From NCBI GenBank assembly GCA_017446455.1, contig JAFSQV010000081.1:1-37950 (forward strand): DNA of 37,950 nt, in the 5' to 3' direction. Below are positions 7,529 to 15,884 of this stretch, in pieces. Source of the DNA: Paludibacteraceae bacterium (lineage in GTDB: Bacteria > Bacteroidota > Bacteroidia > Bacteroidales > Paludibacteraceae). The notes beneath the pieces were generated by a model. That model was given only the letters and a program-made list of their open reading frames with translations, had not been told where the DNA came from and ran no database searches. Every line of letters begins with the position of its first letter. Position 1 is the stretch's first letter. The position numbers and the translations under genes were made by a program.

Positions 7529-8668
7529 CTATATGAAGTCTTTGAGACGGTTCAGGGCTTCGGTGAGGACCTCGCGGGAAGTGGCGAGGTTGATGCGGAT
7601 ATAATGCTCGGCGCCGTACATCTCGGAGGGGTTGAAGAGCACGTGTTCGTCCTTGGCCAGGGCCTGGCAGAAGGCTTCGGCAGACATACCCAGCGCTTCG
7701 ATATTGACCCATGCGAGGTAGGTGCCTTCCGTTTCATGCAGGATGAGTTGCGGCAGGTGGGCGTGCAGGAAATCGCGCAGGTAGCAGAAATTGCCGTAGA
7801 TCGTTTCGTTCAGTTCATCCAGCCATGCTTCCGACTCGTTGTATGCCGCCACTTGGGCCACCAAGCCGAAGGGATTGAGTCCGTTGACCTCGTGGATCTC
7901 CAGCGCGTGGTTGATCTGGGCATGGAGTTCTTTATTGGGCACGAAGATGTTCGCGCAGAGCAGTCCGGCGATGTTAAACGCCTTGCTGGCGGAAGTGCAA
8001 ACGCAGAAATCCGTATCGTTGATGACGATGGATGCAAAGGGCGTGTAGGTCTGCCCGGGGAAGGTGAATTCGCAATGGATCTCGTCGCTGAGTACGAACA
8101 GGTGCTCGCGGCGCATGATATCCGCCAGGCGCTCTAACTCTTCGCGGCTCCATACGCGGCCGGTGGGGTTGTGCGGGTTACAGAGCAGGAAGACATCCGC
8201 CGTTTGGGCTTTCGTCTCTACGTCCTGCCAATCAATCTCGAAGCGGTTGTTGCGCAGTACTAAGGGCGAGGGCACGAGTTCGCAGCCCATATTCTCTATA
8301 CAGGAGAAGAAACAGTTATAGGCCGGGGTGAAGGTGAGGACGCGCAAGGTCTTTCCAAACCGCATCTCCAGCGCTTTGAAGACAGCAGAGATGGCGGGTA
8401 CGACGGCCGTGGTGTAGAGTAGGTTATCGCGGTTGATACCTTTCCATCCATGGCGTCGCTCGAACCACGAAGCCACCGCATCGTAATTGGCTTGCGGCAC
8501 GATGGAGTAGCCAAAGACGCCGTGGTCCAACCGGCGCTGCATCGCCTCACGAATAGGCTTGGCAGCCTTGAAATCCATATCCGCCACCCAGAGGGGCAGA
8601 CATCCTTGTGCGCTTTCCGAGTCCCATTTATAGCAATCGGAACCCTTACGATCTACATATTCCAACAT
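7529..8668 (-). CDS. PLP-dependent aminotransferase/C-S lyase, MalY/PatB family
   Basis: 379 residues from ATG 8668; the in-frame upstream ATG at 8755 lies inside the preceding gene and adds a non-homologous stretch. Fold type I PLP enzyme: PLWVADMDFKAA at the N-terminus is typical of MalY/PatB, NPHNPTGRVW is the PLP-contact loop, SDEIHCEF carries the cofactor Asp, and TSASKAFNIAGL contains the Schiff-base Lys. INLATSRE near the C-terminus holds the carboxylate-binding Arg. Family members cleave cystathionine or cysteine (beta-elimination) or transaminate. It lies 11 bases downstream of the secreted repeat-protein gene, so the two are probably co-transcribed, though no functional link is evident. 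Confidence 0.92.
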   Translation of the reverse strand: MLEYVDRKGSDCYKWDSESAQGCLPLWVADMDFKAAKPIREAMQRRLDHGVFGYSIVPQANYDAVASWFERRHGWKGINRDNLLYTTAVVPAISAVFKALEMRFGKTLRVLTFTPAYNCFFSCIENMGCELVPSPLVLRNNRFEIDWQDVETKAQTADVFLLCNPHNPTGRVWSREELERLADIMRREHLFVLSDEIHCEFTFPGQTYTPFASIVINDTDFCVCTSASKAFNIAGLLCANIFVPNKELHAQINHALEIHEVNGLNPFGLVAQVAAYNESEAWLDELNETIYGNFCYLRDFLHAHLPQLILHETEGTYLAWVNIEALGMSAEAFCQALAKDEHVLFNPSEMYGAEHYIRINLATSREVLTEALNRLKDFI

Positions 8669-8679
8669 AGTGATGAGTG

Positions 8680-11600
8680 TTATCTTGTTAATTGTCCTGT
8701 TACGGTGTATTGTTTGTCGCCGACGGTGATATACAGCCGGCCGTCTATGATGCATTTATTGGTGATGGGTTGGTCATTGGGGATTTGGTCGAGGGCTTCG
8801 TACGCGTCCTGCGGGCATGTCCATTGACCGACCGCATAGGTGAAGGTCGTTCCGGCTTTGGCGCCTTGGGTAGGGGTAAACGTGCCATCGGCATTCATGA
8901 GTTTGGCGGGCGTGAGTGCTGCCGGAGAATAGACAAAGTCAAAACCGCTACCCGTAACCTGATAGATATAGTCTTCCGGTTGCGGTTGGTTCGCAAGAAG
9001 AACTTGTCCCTCCGTCTCTTCGCTACCGCGTATCTCTGCGCCGTGCTCCGTGGTGTATAGCGATCCTTCGATACGCATCTCGCCTCCGATGATCATCCGC
9101 GCAGAGGGTTGGATGGTGTCGCGCGGACAATCCGTCCAACTGGGTGAATAGTTGACAGTGAACTGCGACCGGTCGCACCATGTTCCCCAATCGTCGATAT
9201 CATAGACGTAGAGTTTAGTGCCTTGCGGGATATGGACATGTGCGCCGGGTGCTACCTCGACGCGTGCTCCGGGCAGAAGGGACACATCGTGCTCCACGGT
9301 GAGTGTGCCGCTCTCGGCGCGAATAGTCATGTAGGTGCCCACAGGCAGGATATAGTGAGAGGAGGGCATCGAAAAGTCGAAGCCGCCCATACGCATGATC
9401 AGACTCAGTTCGCTAAGCGCAGTCTGACCTCTTGTCGTCCATGTGACGCGGTCGGTAAGCGGGTCATAGACCTTGCTCACGGAGGCTTCGGGATCGTCTG
9501 TAGGCATGATGAAGAGCGCATCCTTATCCGCCAGGAGCCGGATATCATCGCACGCGACACTGCCGACCGAGACGGCGATATAGGTGGAGCCAAAGGCTTT
9601 TGCTCCGGCTTGATAGGTGATGGGCGCTTCGATATTCTGGTAGAAGAAATGCGTGAAGGGGAAGACGCGTTTAGGATTGTTGATGAGGTTATACGAGACC
9701 GTTCCTCCTTTCCATTCTCCGATCTGCAGTTGTTCGTATACTGCCGCTCCGGCTTGCGCCGTGATCGAACCTTGTCCAGTGATATACCCCCATGCGCACA
9801 ACTTGGCATCCTTGCCAAGGGTGATAGAAGAGCCGGGTTCCATGTGGATACGTCCGTAGCCGTAGTCGCCGGAGACGCAACCTTCGATGTTATACGAGCG
9901 TTTCTGCACGGCACTCACTTCAATAATGCCATCGACATGTATTCGCGCGCCGCTCTTCATCGTCAGCCGGACGTACTCGAAGGGTTTGGCATTCGTGCCA
10001 TCCTCCCGCAAGGGCTTGGTTCCCATCGCCGCTTTCTGTCCTTCCTGATAAGCGATGACCAGCGTCACGTTCGCAGGGATATAATAGTCCGACTCGTTCA
10101 GACGGCAGTCGGCGGTCACGACGACGGTGTAGTTCTTGGTGTCGTCATAGATGGTGTACAAGAGGGCGGAGGCCAGGGAGTTAAAGTCTTTGAGCAAAGT
10201 CGTCTTGCCGGTCTCATAGACCTGCGCCACCGTTACGCCGGGATTGCCGGTGTCGCGGATGACATAGCGATAGCCGGCGCTGTACTCGACGCCGCTTCGG
10301 ATACGATAGACGGCGCAGGTGTCCGACGGGAGGTAGGTCTTCAGGTTGGTGTCATCCGTATAGAAACCACCCTGGATGGTAAACAGGCCGAAGGCCTTCT
10401 TATTGAGGTTCAGGACGCCGGATTTGTTAGACGTGTTGATCTTGAGGTAACAGTCCCGTACATCCACCGTGTCGCAGTTCGTACCTGTATAGACCACATA
10501 AGAGGCTGAATCGGCTTGGACGTTCATCTTGCAATTGGTGATTTGCCCTTTGCCGGATAGTTGTACACCATAGATCTTTTGTTTGCCTTTGCCGCTAATC
10601 TCGCAGTCCCGGAGGTTGACTATCGATTTCGAGTTCGCGTCTCCTGCGCCATAGAACCCCGCCACTCCGTCCATGCCTTCGGCCGTCAGCGTACAATTCG
10701 CCACACTGGCTTGCGCAGTGCGGTTGAGATAGAGACTCCACACATTCCTGGCGGCGATGTTATTCGTACCTTTGGCGATGATCGTACAGCGATCAAGGAC
10801 TGCGGAACTGTAATCGCCGCACAGCACACCGCGTGCGTGGGTATCCAAGGGTTTTGCTTGGGTGGTGTCCTGACGGCTGGTGCCGCAGAAGAAGCAATCG
10901 CGAGCGGTCATATGTCCGCGGTAGAGATAGGCGCCGTAGGCAGAGTTATAGCCTGCTTCCACTGTAAAAGCACAGCGGTCCAAGGCAAAATGCGCGGAGT
11001 CGTTCTGCGCATAAAATCCCATGCAGTTATCCCGCTCGGTTCGGGCAACGACGGTGTCTCTCGAAAGGATAATCGGCGCTTTGGTGTAGATACCGTAAGC
11101 GCGGTTAGCCGCTTTGGCCCGGATCACGACATGCGTGATGGTCGCTTCGGCATCCTGCAGGGTAATCGTATCCTTGAAATTGTTGACTTGTACGCCATAA
11201 GCGTACGTATCCGAGTCGGCAAGAACCTCAATGGCGCAATCCTCAATAGACGATGTGCCGTAGCATGAGATACCGAAGCTGTTTTTTCGGCCGCGGGCGA
11301 CGATGTTGCATCGACGGATATCTGCTATGGCGGACGATTTCTTATCGCCTGACATATAGATACTTTTTGTTCCATCGCTTCCTTTGGCTATGAGATCGCA
11401 GTCGTGGATGGTAACCTGTGCAGTATTGCCTGCCGACACGCCGTAGACGTTCCCCTCTATCGCCTCCGCGCGTAAAGAGTCATGCGCTAAGAATAGATGT
11501 CCTTTAGCCTGTATGCCATATGCTCCTTTGGTGCTGAAGACTTTGATGCTTGTGTGTGTCACACGAGTGGTGTCCGAACGCGACAAGTCGCGATGAAAAG

Positions 11601-12330
11601 GCGTGATGTTAATGCCATAGGCATTGAGTCCGGTTTGCGCGTCTATCTCGCAACTGTCCATCGTCAGCGCCGGTAAGCAGTACACGGCAGAAGAAGATTT
11701 ATCGGCACGAATGGTCAGTTGGCAGTTTCGCACATCTATGGTAGGCGCAGAAGTGGCATCCCCCGCTGCATGGAGGGCATTTGCTGTGCCGCTTCCGATA
11801 ACAGAAACTTTGGTGTGGTTCATCGTGAGCGTACCCTGAGCGCCGACGTACACGCCTCGTACGCTTGCTTTGGGGTATGCCTCTATATCGTTTGCTACGT
11901 TCGAGCCTTCGATCGTGATGCCGTCAATATTCAAGGTTCCTTTGGAGCAATAGATAGCGTAGATAGTGCCATCATGCGTGCGCGCAACGTGTATTCGACC
12001 GCCCGGGCGGGAAGAAAAGATACGCAAGGTCAAGGAATCAACCGCCAAGGAGAGCAAACGGTCGGAAGACAGACTGTCGCCCAGACTGTATCCGTTCAAG
12101 TCCAGCGTCAGGTTTGTCTTTATGGTTTGCGTAGCAGCTGCCCCATCGAAGGACACATCGTCCAGCAGCTTCATATGCGCTTGTGGTTGTTTGTTAGCCA
12201 CCTTGAGCGCGTCCGGGAAAGCATCGTAATATGTGGTGTCCGCATCGCTTACCAACATGATTGATTCCGCTCCGAATATCGGAGCGGACATGGCTAGTAA
12301 GCCTATCCATAGTACCAGACGATTAAGCAT
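8680..12330 (-). CDS. large secreted repeat protein, parallel beta-helix-like
   Basis: 1216 residues from ATG 12330. The only upstream in-frame start is a TTG that is part of the promoter -7 box. Residues 1-22 are a signal peptide (LNRLVLWIGLLAMSAPIFGA). From about 60 to 680 there are many loosely repeated turns of the type 'VxxCxIxAxGxxxAYGIYxxG' (for example TIRADKSSSAVYCLPALTMDSCEI, IDCAIEVLAD-like units), typical of right-handed parallel beta-helices found in surface or cell-wall-binding proteins. The second half has glycine-rich strand repeats (GARVEVAPGAHVHIPQG). The last 25 residues (DGRLYITVGDKQYTVTG) match the tail of the protein at 326-1771. Probably surface-exposed or adhesin-like; no catalytic motif recognised. 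Confidence 0.75.
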   Translation of the reverse strand: MLNRLVLWIGLLAMSAPIFGAESIMLVSDADTTYYDAFPDALKVANKQPQAHMKLLDDVSFDGAAATQTIKTNLTLDLNGYSLGDSLSSDRLLSLAVDSLTLRIFSSRPGGRIHVARTHDGTIYAIYCSKGTLNIDGITIEGSNVANDIEAYPKASVRGVYVGAQGTLTMNHTKVSVIGSGTANALHAAGDATSAPTIDVRNCQLTIRADKSSSAVYCLPALTMDSCEIDAQTGLNAYGINITPFHRDLSRSDTTRVTHTSIKVFSTKGAYGIQAKGHLFLAHDSLRAEAIEGNVYGVSAGNTAQVTIHDCDLIAKGSDGTKSIYMSGDKKSSAIADIRRCNIVARGRKNSFGISCYGTSSIEDCAIEVLADSDTYAYGVQVNNFKDTITLQDAEATITHVVIRAKAANRAYGIYTKAPIILSRDTVVARTERDNCMGFYAQNDSAHFALDRCAFTVEAGYNSAYGAYLYRGHMTARDCFFCGTSRQDTTQAKPLDTHARGVLCGDYSSAVLDRCTIIAKGTNNIAARNVWSLYLNRTAQASVANCTLTAEGMDGVAGFYGAGDANSKSIVNLRDCEISGKGKQKIYGVQLSGKGQITNCKMNVQADSASYVVYTGTNCDTVDVRDCYLKINTSNKSGVLNLNKKAFGLFTIQGGFYTDDTNLKTYLPSDTCAVYRIRSGVEYSAGYRYVIRDTGNPGVTVAQVYETGKTTLLKDFNSLASALLYTIYDDTKNYTVVVTADCRLNESDYYIPANVTLVIAYQEGQKAAMGTKPLREDGTNAKPFEYVRLTMKSGARIHVDGIIEVSAVQKRSYNIEGCVSGDYGYGRIHMEPGSSITLGKDAKLCAWGYITGQGSITAQAGAAVYEQLQIGEWKGGTVSYNLINNPKRVFPFTHFFYQNIEAPITYQAGAKAFGSTYIAVSVGSVACDDIRLLADKDALFIMPTDDPEASVSKVYDPLTDRVTWTTRGQTALSELSLIMRMGGFDFSMPSSHYILPVGTYMTIRAESGTLTVEHDVSLLPGARVEVAPGAHVHIPQGTKLYVYDIDDWGTWCDRSQFTVNYSPSWTDCPRDTIQPSARMIIGGEMRIEGSLYTTEHGAEIRGSEETEGQVLLANQPQPEDYIYQVTGSGFDFVYSPAALTPAKLMNADGTFTPTQGAKAGTTFTYAVGQWTCPQDAYEALDQIPNDQPITNKCIIDGRLYITVGDKQYTVTGQLTR
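8757..8786 (-). repeat. in-frame heptamer repeat before the C-terminal tail
   Basis: On the coding strand: ATCCCCA, ATGACCA, ACCC, ATCACCA, ATAA, encoding IPNDQPITN. It is a variant of the tract at 403-434 with 3 bases fewer, so the frame is kept. Confidence 0.65.
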
Positions 12331-12336
12331 CGGGTG

Positions 12337-12367
12337 CAAAGGTACTGCTTTTTTTCGACATATGCAA
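12337..12367 (-). promoter_or_regulatory. Bacteroidetes-type promoter abutting the start codon of the repeat protein
   Basis: On the minus strand, TTG (12367-12365), 20 bp, TACCTTTG (12344-12337). Only six bases separate the box from ATG 12330, so the mRNA should be leaderless or nearly so. The extended -33 is TTGCATATGTCG, followed by an A-tract. Confidence 0.85.
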
Positions 12368-12396
12368 GGAAAGTTTTTTATTTTTTATGCTTTTCC

Positions 12397-12427
12397 TTGC
12401 GTATGTCATTTTTTTGTAGTACTTTTG
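12397..12427 (+). promoter_or_regulatory. Bacteroidetes-type promoter of the NUDIX gene
   Basis: TTG (12397-12399), 20 bp, TACTTTTG (12420-12427). The extended -33 is TTGCGTATGTCA, followed by a T-tract. It diverges from the promoter at 12337-12367. The leader before ATG 12447 is only about 15 nt. Confidence 0.87.
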
Positions 12428-12446
12428 CAGCACAAACATCAAACAG

Positions 12447-13028
12447 ATGGCTTATCCGAAATTAGTCAACCGCCCGTGGAAGGTGGTGAAAAGTGAGAAT
12501 ATCCTGCATATCGGACCTTGGTTGTCCGTGCGGCAGGAGTGCGTAGAGTTGCCGTCCGGCAAACAGATCCCGACATGGTTTGTGCTGGAGTTTCCCGACT
12601 GGATCAACGTCATCGCCATCACGAAAGACGGCAAGATGGTGATGGAAGATCAATACCGTCACGCGCTCGGCGAGACGCATTACGAACTCGTGGCCGGTGT
12701 GATCGATCCGGGCGAGACACCGCTGCAGGCGGCCCAACGCGAGTTGAGTGAAGAGACGGGGTATGAGGGCGGCGAATGGCAGTTGTTCATGACGCTGTCG
12801 CCGAACCCTACGAACCATAACAACCGCTCTTACACCTTCCTCGCTACGGGCGTGGAGAAAGTACGGGAACAGCACTTGGAACCCACGGAGGATATCCACG
12901 TCGATGTGCTGGAACCGGAGCAGGTACTGGAGATGCTCCGCGACGGCGAGATCATTCAGGCCCTGCATGCCGCGCCCCTCTGGCGCTATTTCTATACCGA
13001 AAAAAAGCGGGGCATGTTCACAATGTGA
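12447..13028 (+). CDS. NUDIX hydrolase, ADP-ribose pyrophosphatase-like
   Basis: 193 residues. The NUDIX box GVIDPGETPLQAAQRELSEE-TGY (about residues 80-102) is complete, including the catalytic REL-x-EE. The upstream strand YRHALGETHYELVAG and the downstream SPNPTNHNNRSYTFLA fit the ADP-ribose/nucleoside-diphosphate-sugar pyrophosphatase group, which clears ADP-ribose and similar compounds in the cytoplasm. The exact substrate cannot be read from the sequence. The start was chosen because it lies just downstream of the promoter and begins a conserved-looking WKVVKSENI. The last codons overlap a terminator hairpin that serves the opposite-strand AraC gene. Confidence 0.9.
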   Translation: MAYPKLVNRPWKVVKSENILHIGPWLSVRQECVELPSGKQIPTWFVLEFPDWINVIAITKDGKMVMEDQYRHALGETHYELVAGVIDPGETPLQAAQRELSEETGYEGGEWQLFMTLSPNPTNHNNRSYTFLATGVEKVREQHLEPTEDIHVDVLEPEQVLEMLRDGEIIQALHAAPLWRYFYTEKKRGMFTM

Positions 13029-13037
13029 GCAAGCCCC
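13000..13037 (-). terminator. rho-independent terminator of the AraC gene, inside the NUDIX coding end
   Basis: GGGGC (13009-13013) pairs with GCCCC (13033-13037), and the inner arms TGTTCACA/TGTGAGCA extend the stem. On the minus strand it is followed by a run of seven T (complement of 13000-13006). It overlaps the last codons and stop of the convergent NUDIX gene. Confidence 0.82.
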
Positions 13038-13073
13038 TGCTGAAGGAATCGATTGAGGTCAACCGCCGGATGA

Positions 13074-13934
13074 TTAATTTTTTGACCCGCTACGGTAGTG
13101 CTTCGCCGTCTGACCGGTGACGCGCTTGTAATAGCGGCAGAAAGTAGCCGGTTCGTTAAAGCCCAGCATGTACGATACCTCCTGAACGGTCATGTTCGGG
13201 TGATTCCGCAGCAGTTGCTGCGCTTGTGCGGCGATATATTGCTCAATCCAATCTGCCGGCGAGAGTCCGTCGGTCACTTCACGGATGATTTTCGAGAAGT
13301 ATTTCGGCGTTAGGTTCAGTTTCTTCGCATAGAACTGCACCTCGCGTGACTCGCGGTAATGCGCTACAACCAGGTCGCAGAACTGGTTGTAGAGGTTGTT
13401 GTGACGACTCACTTTCCAGCGTTTGTCCACATCGCGGCGGAAGTGGTTGAGATACTCATAACTTACGGCGAAGAGGGACAGCAACATCTCCTTGCGGTGC
13501 GGCATCTCTGTGGGCGAATACGAGAGCACGCGCTCTACCTGCTCCACGAGCGAACGCAAGATCTCCCGCTGCTCATCGGTGAGGGCATATACCGGCGAGT
13601 GGTGGAACTTATCGTAGTCGTGCGTGAAGAGCGCGAAACGCAGGTCCTCGAAGATCGTCGGCGAGATGTATACGCGCGTGAACGTATAGTCGTCCGAGTG
13701 CTCGAGCGGGTGCATCACATGTCCGGGCATGATGACGAACAGTTCATTGGGTTTCTCCGTCTTCACCTCTACCATATCATATAACGCGCGCGCCTTACCG
13801 CTAAGGGTCATCGAGAAGATGACGTACGGCAATACGATATCTTTACCGAACTGCGACCAGCCGTTAACCTCGTGTTCAATAGCTACACCGTCCCGGTCTG
13901 CCTGTTTAAGAAATTCTTCAAAGCTTTTTGCCAT
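13074..13934 (-). CDS. AraC-family transcriptional regulator
   Basis: 286 residues from ATG 13934 (AKSFEEFLKQADRDG); the upstream ATG at 14012 would lie on the promoter's -33 box. Residues about 30-150 look like the cupin-type sensor domain (LFVIMPGHVMHPLEHSDDYTF). The C-terminal 100 residues are the double helix-turn-helix domain: QFYAKKLNLTPKYFSKIIRE and VQEVSYMLGFNEPATFCRYYKRVTG, with the classic GFxxxxxFxRxFKxxxG pattern. The family usually activates nearby genes in response to a small molecule; the target here is unknown. It stands alone, with its own promoter and terminator. Confidence 0.93.
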   Translation of the reverse strand: MAKSFEEFLKQADRDGVAIEHEVNGWSQFGKDIVLPYVIFSMTLSGKARALYDMVEVKTEKPNELFVIMPGHVMHPLEHSDDYTFTRVYISPTIFEDLRFALFTHDYDKFHHSPVYALTDEQREILRSLVEQVERVLSYSPTEMPHRKEMLLSLFAVSYEYLNHFRRDVDKRWKVSRHNNLYNQFCDLVVAHYRESREVQFYAKKLNLTPKYFSKIIREVTDGLSPADWIEQYIAAQAQQLLRNHPNMTVQEVSYMLGFNEPATFCRYYKRVTGQTAKHYRSGSKN

Positions 13935-13981
13935 TTTGCTAAGACTTATTTTTTTTATACCTTTTGTAACTAATCCGGGTG

Positions 13982-14012
13982 CAAAAGTAATATATTTTAA
14001 GGAAATACGCAA
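13982..14012 (-). promoter_or_regulatory. Bacteroidetes-type promoter of the AraC gene
   Basis: On the minus strand, TTG (14012-14010), 20 bp, TACTTTTG (13989-13982). The extended -33 is TTGCGTATTTCC, a weaker match to the shared motif. The leader is about 40 nt. Confidence 0.8.
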
Positions 14013-14056
14013 GAAATGCGACTTATCGTTAATAGATTTGCGAAAGCGGTATATAC

Positions 14057-14091
14057 AAAAAGGAAAATCCGGCCTTTTGGGTCGGATTTCC
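14057..14091 (-). terminator. rho-independent terminator of efp
   Basis: A stem of about 11 bp between GGAAAATCCGGCC (from 14062) and GGGTCGGATTTCC (to 14091). On the minus strand it ends in TTTTT (complement of 14057-14061). It lies 28 bases beyond the efp stop codon. Confidence 0.82.
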
Positions 14092-14118
14092 TTAAGTTGT
14101 TAGCCGTTAGCAGTTAAC

Positions 14119-14682
14119 TTAACGAACGCGCTCGCAGTAGGAACCGTCGCGGGTGTCGATACGGATCACTTCGCCCTCGTTGATGAAGAGCGGCACGCGC
14201 ACTTCAGCACCGGTCTCTACGGTAGCCGGCTTGAGCGTGTTGGTAGCGGTATCACCCTTCAGACCCGGCTCGGTATAGGTAACGGTCAGTTCAACCTTGG
14301 TCGGCAGTTCGGCAAAGAGCACGGTGTCGGTCGAAGCGTCGGAAACGACGTCTACGTTCATACCCTCTTTGAGGAAGTCCACACCGGTGATGAGGTCGTG
14401 TGCGATAGGCACTTGCTCGAAAGTCTCGTTATTCATGAAGATATAATCTTCACCCTCTTTGTACAAGAACTGATACGGACGGCGCTCAACGCGTACATCC
14501 TCGAGTTTCTCACCGATATTGAAACGGCGCTCGAGTACACGGCCATCCACTACATCTTTGAATTTCACGCGCATGATGGTGTTACCTTTACCCGGCTTCA
14601 CGTGGAGAAACTCAATTACGAAATACAAACGGCCGTCCATGCGGATACAAACACCGTTCTTAATGTCTTGGCTGTTAATCAT
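14119..14682 (-). CDS. efp: translation elongation factor P
   Basis: 187 residues, the normal length. EF-P enters the ribosome between the P and E sites and relieves stalling at polyproline. The loop carrying the modified residue is HVKPGKGNT, with Lys32 at the tip, so modification, if any, would be on lysine (not the EarP arginine type). The C-terminal signature ([25 protein letters not shown]) is present. No modification enzyme gene is found in the window. The promoter is back to back with that of marC and shares its -33 element. Confidence 0.96.
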   Translation of the reverse strand: MINSQDIKNGVCIRMDGRLYFVIEFLHVKPGKGNTIMRVKFKDVVDGRVLERRFNIGEKLEDVRVERRPYQFLYKEGEDYIFMNNETFEQVPIAHDLITGVDFLKEGMNVDVVSDASTDTVLFAELPTKVELTVTYTEPGLKGDTATNTLKPATVETGAEVRVPLFINEGEVIRIDTRDGSYCERVR

Positions 14683-14722
14683 AAAACTGTATCTATTTAA
14701 TCAATTTTTCAGAAAATCGCTG

Positions 14723-14753
14723 CAAAATTACAACTTTTCTTGCACATATGCAA
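14723..14753 (-). promoter_or_regulatory. efp promoter, overlapping the marC promoter
   Basis: On the minus strand, TTG (14753-14751), 20 bp, TAATTTTG (14730-14723). The extended -33 is TTGCATATGTGCAA. Positions 14740-14753 also form the -33 region of the opposite promoter. Confidence 0.83.
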
Positions 14754-14770
14754 ATTTTTCACTAATTTTG
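14740..14770 (+). promoter_or_regulatory. marC promoter, overlapping the efp promoter
   Basis: TTG (14740-14742), 20 bp, TAATTTTG (14763-14770). The -33 region TTGCACATATGCAA is the reverse complement of the efp -33 region, so the two polymerases cannot bind together. Confidence 0.8.
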
Positions 14771-14799
14771 TGGCCGATTTTGAAGAAAAAGGATATACT

Positions 14800-15411
14800 A
14801 TGGAGGCATTACGTACATTTTTCGGGCCGATTGATATATGGCAAGTCTTGTCCTCGTTTATCTTTCTGATAGCGATCATCGACCCGTTCGGAAACATCCC
14901 TATCACGATTGCGATGGAGAAACGCGGCATTAAAATTCATGCCGGTCGCGTGTGTATCGCGAGTCTAACGATACTGATGGCGTTCCTGTTCATGGGCGAA
15001 TGGATCTTGAAACTCTTCGGTGTGCAGATTGAGTACTTCGCTATCGCCGGTGGATTTGTGATCTTCCTGATGGCGCTGGAGATGATTCTGGATATCACGA
15101 TTTTCCAGAACGATAAGTTAGAGGGACAAGTGGATTCCGGCAGTTCGATCGTGCCGTTGGCTTTCCCGATGTACGCCGGTCCGGGCGCGTTTACCGCCCT
15201 GCTCGCTATCACGGCGGAGTACAGCATCGGCAGTCTCTGTATCTCATTGCTGCTTTGTATGGTAGTGCTGTATCTGGTGCTGATCGGTACGCATTGGCTG
15301 ACCAAGTATCTGGGTGCAACGGCGCTCTATATCATCCGTAAGTTCTTCGGCATCATCGTGCTCGCGATTGCTTGTAAACTGATGTTCGGTAACTTGGCGG
15401 CGATTTTTTAA
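14800..15411 (+). CDS. MarC/SNARE-type integral membrane protein
   Basis: 203 residues from ATG 14800; the upstream ATG at 14740 lies within the promoter. Six hydrophobic segments are visible, and the family signature IDPFGNIPI follows the first one (about residue 27). FPMYAGPGAFTALL is the second conserved motif. MarC-family proteins sit in the inner membrane; their role is not settled, and the old link to multiple antibiotic resistance has been withdrawn for E. coli MarC. The gene is 23 bases upstream of rpiB and is likely co-transcribed with it. Confidence 0.9.
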   Translation: MEALRTFFGPIDIWQVLSSFIFLIAIIDPFGNIPITIAMEKRGIKIHAGRVCIASLTILMAFLFMGEWILKLFGVQIEYFAIAGGFVIFLMALEMILDITIFQNDKLEGQVDSGSSIVPLAFPMYAGPGAFTALLAITAEYSIGSLCISLLLCMVVLYLVLIGTHWLTKYLGATALYIIRKFFGIIVLAIACKLMFGNLAAIF

Positions 15412-15434
15412 CAGACAATCTAAATACTATTGAT

Positions 15435-15884
15435 ATGAAAAGTTTCAGTGAAATGACCATCGCGATGGCTTCTGACCACGCTGGTTTTCCGCTTAAGCAA
15501 CAAGTGCAGTTGTTCCTCGAAGACAACGGTGCTAAAGTGAAAGATTTCGGTTGCTACAGCACCGAGAGTTGTGATTATCCCGATTTCGCGCACCCGCTGG
15601 CTGAGGCCGTAGAGAAAGGTGAGTTCGAGTTCGGTATCGTGATCTGCTCGACGGGCAACGGTATCTGCATGACGGCGAACAAGCACCAGGGTATCCGTGC
15701 GGCGCTGTGTTGGGACACGAAGTTGGCGGAGTTGGCACGCGCGCATAACAACGCGAACGTACTGGGTCTGCCAGCGAACTTCATCTCGGCAGTGAAGGCA
15801 CTCGATATCGTACGTACGTTCTTCCAGACGGATTTCGAAGGCGAGCGTCATGAGCGCCGTATTAACAAAATCCCGTGTAAGTAA
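15435..15884 (+). CDS. rpiB: ribose-5-phosphate isomerase B (RpiB/LacAB family)
   Basis: 149 residues. RpiB interconverts ribose-5-phosphate and ribulose-5-phosphate in the pentose phosphate pathway. Motifs: IAMASDHAGFPLK at the N-terminus, DYPDFAHPLA, and ICSTGNGICMTANKHQGIRAALC containing the active-site Cys and the anion-binding loop; ARAHNNANVLGLPA is also typical. The 3' end overlaps the radical SAM gene by 35 bases. Some family members act on allose-6-phosphate or galactose-6-phosphate, but RpiB is the default for a single copy. Confidence 0.94.
   Translation: MKSFSEMTIAMASDHAGFPLKQQVQLFLEDNGAKVKDFGCYSTESCDYPDFAHPLAEAVEKGEFEFGIVICSTGNGICMTANKHQGIRAALCWDTKLAELARAHNNANVLGLPANFISAVKALDIVRTFFQTDFEGERHERRINKIPCK

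Noticed and set aside
9223..10509. A 428-codon plus-strand frame opposite the large secreted protein
   Set aside because: No promoter, signal or domain. The minus-strand gene has a signal peptide, a promoter and regular repeats.
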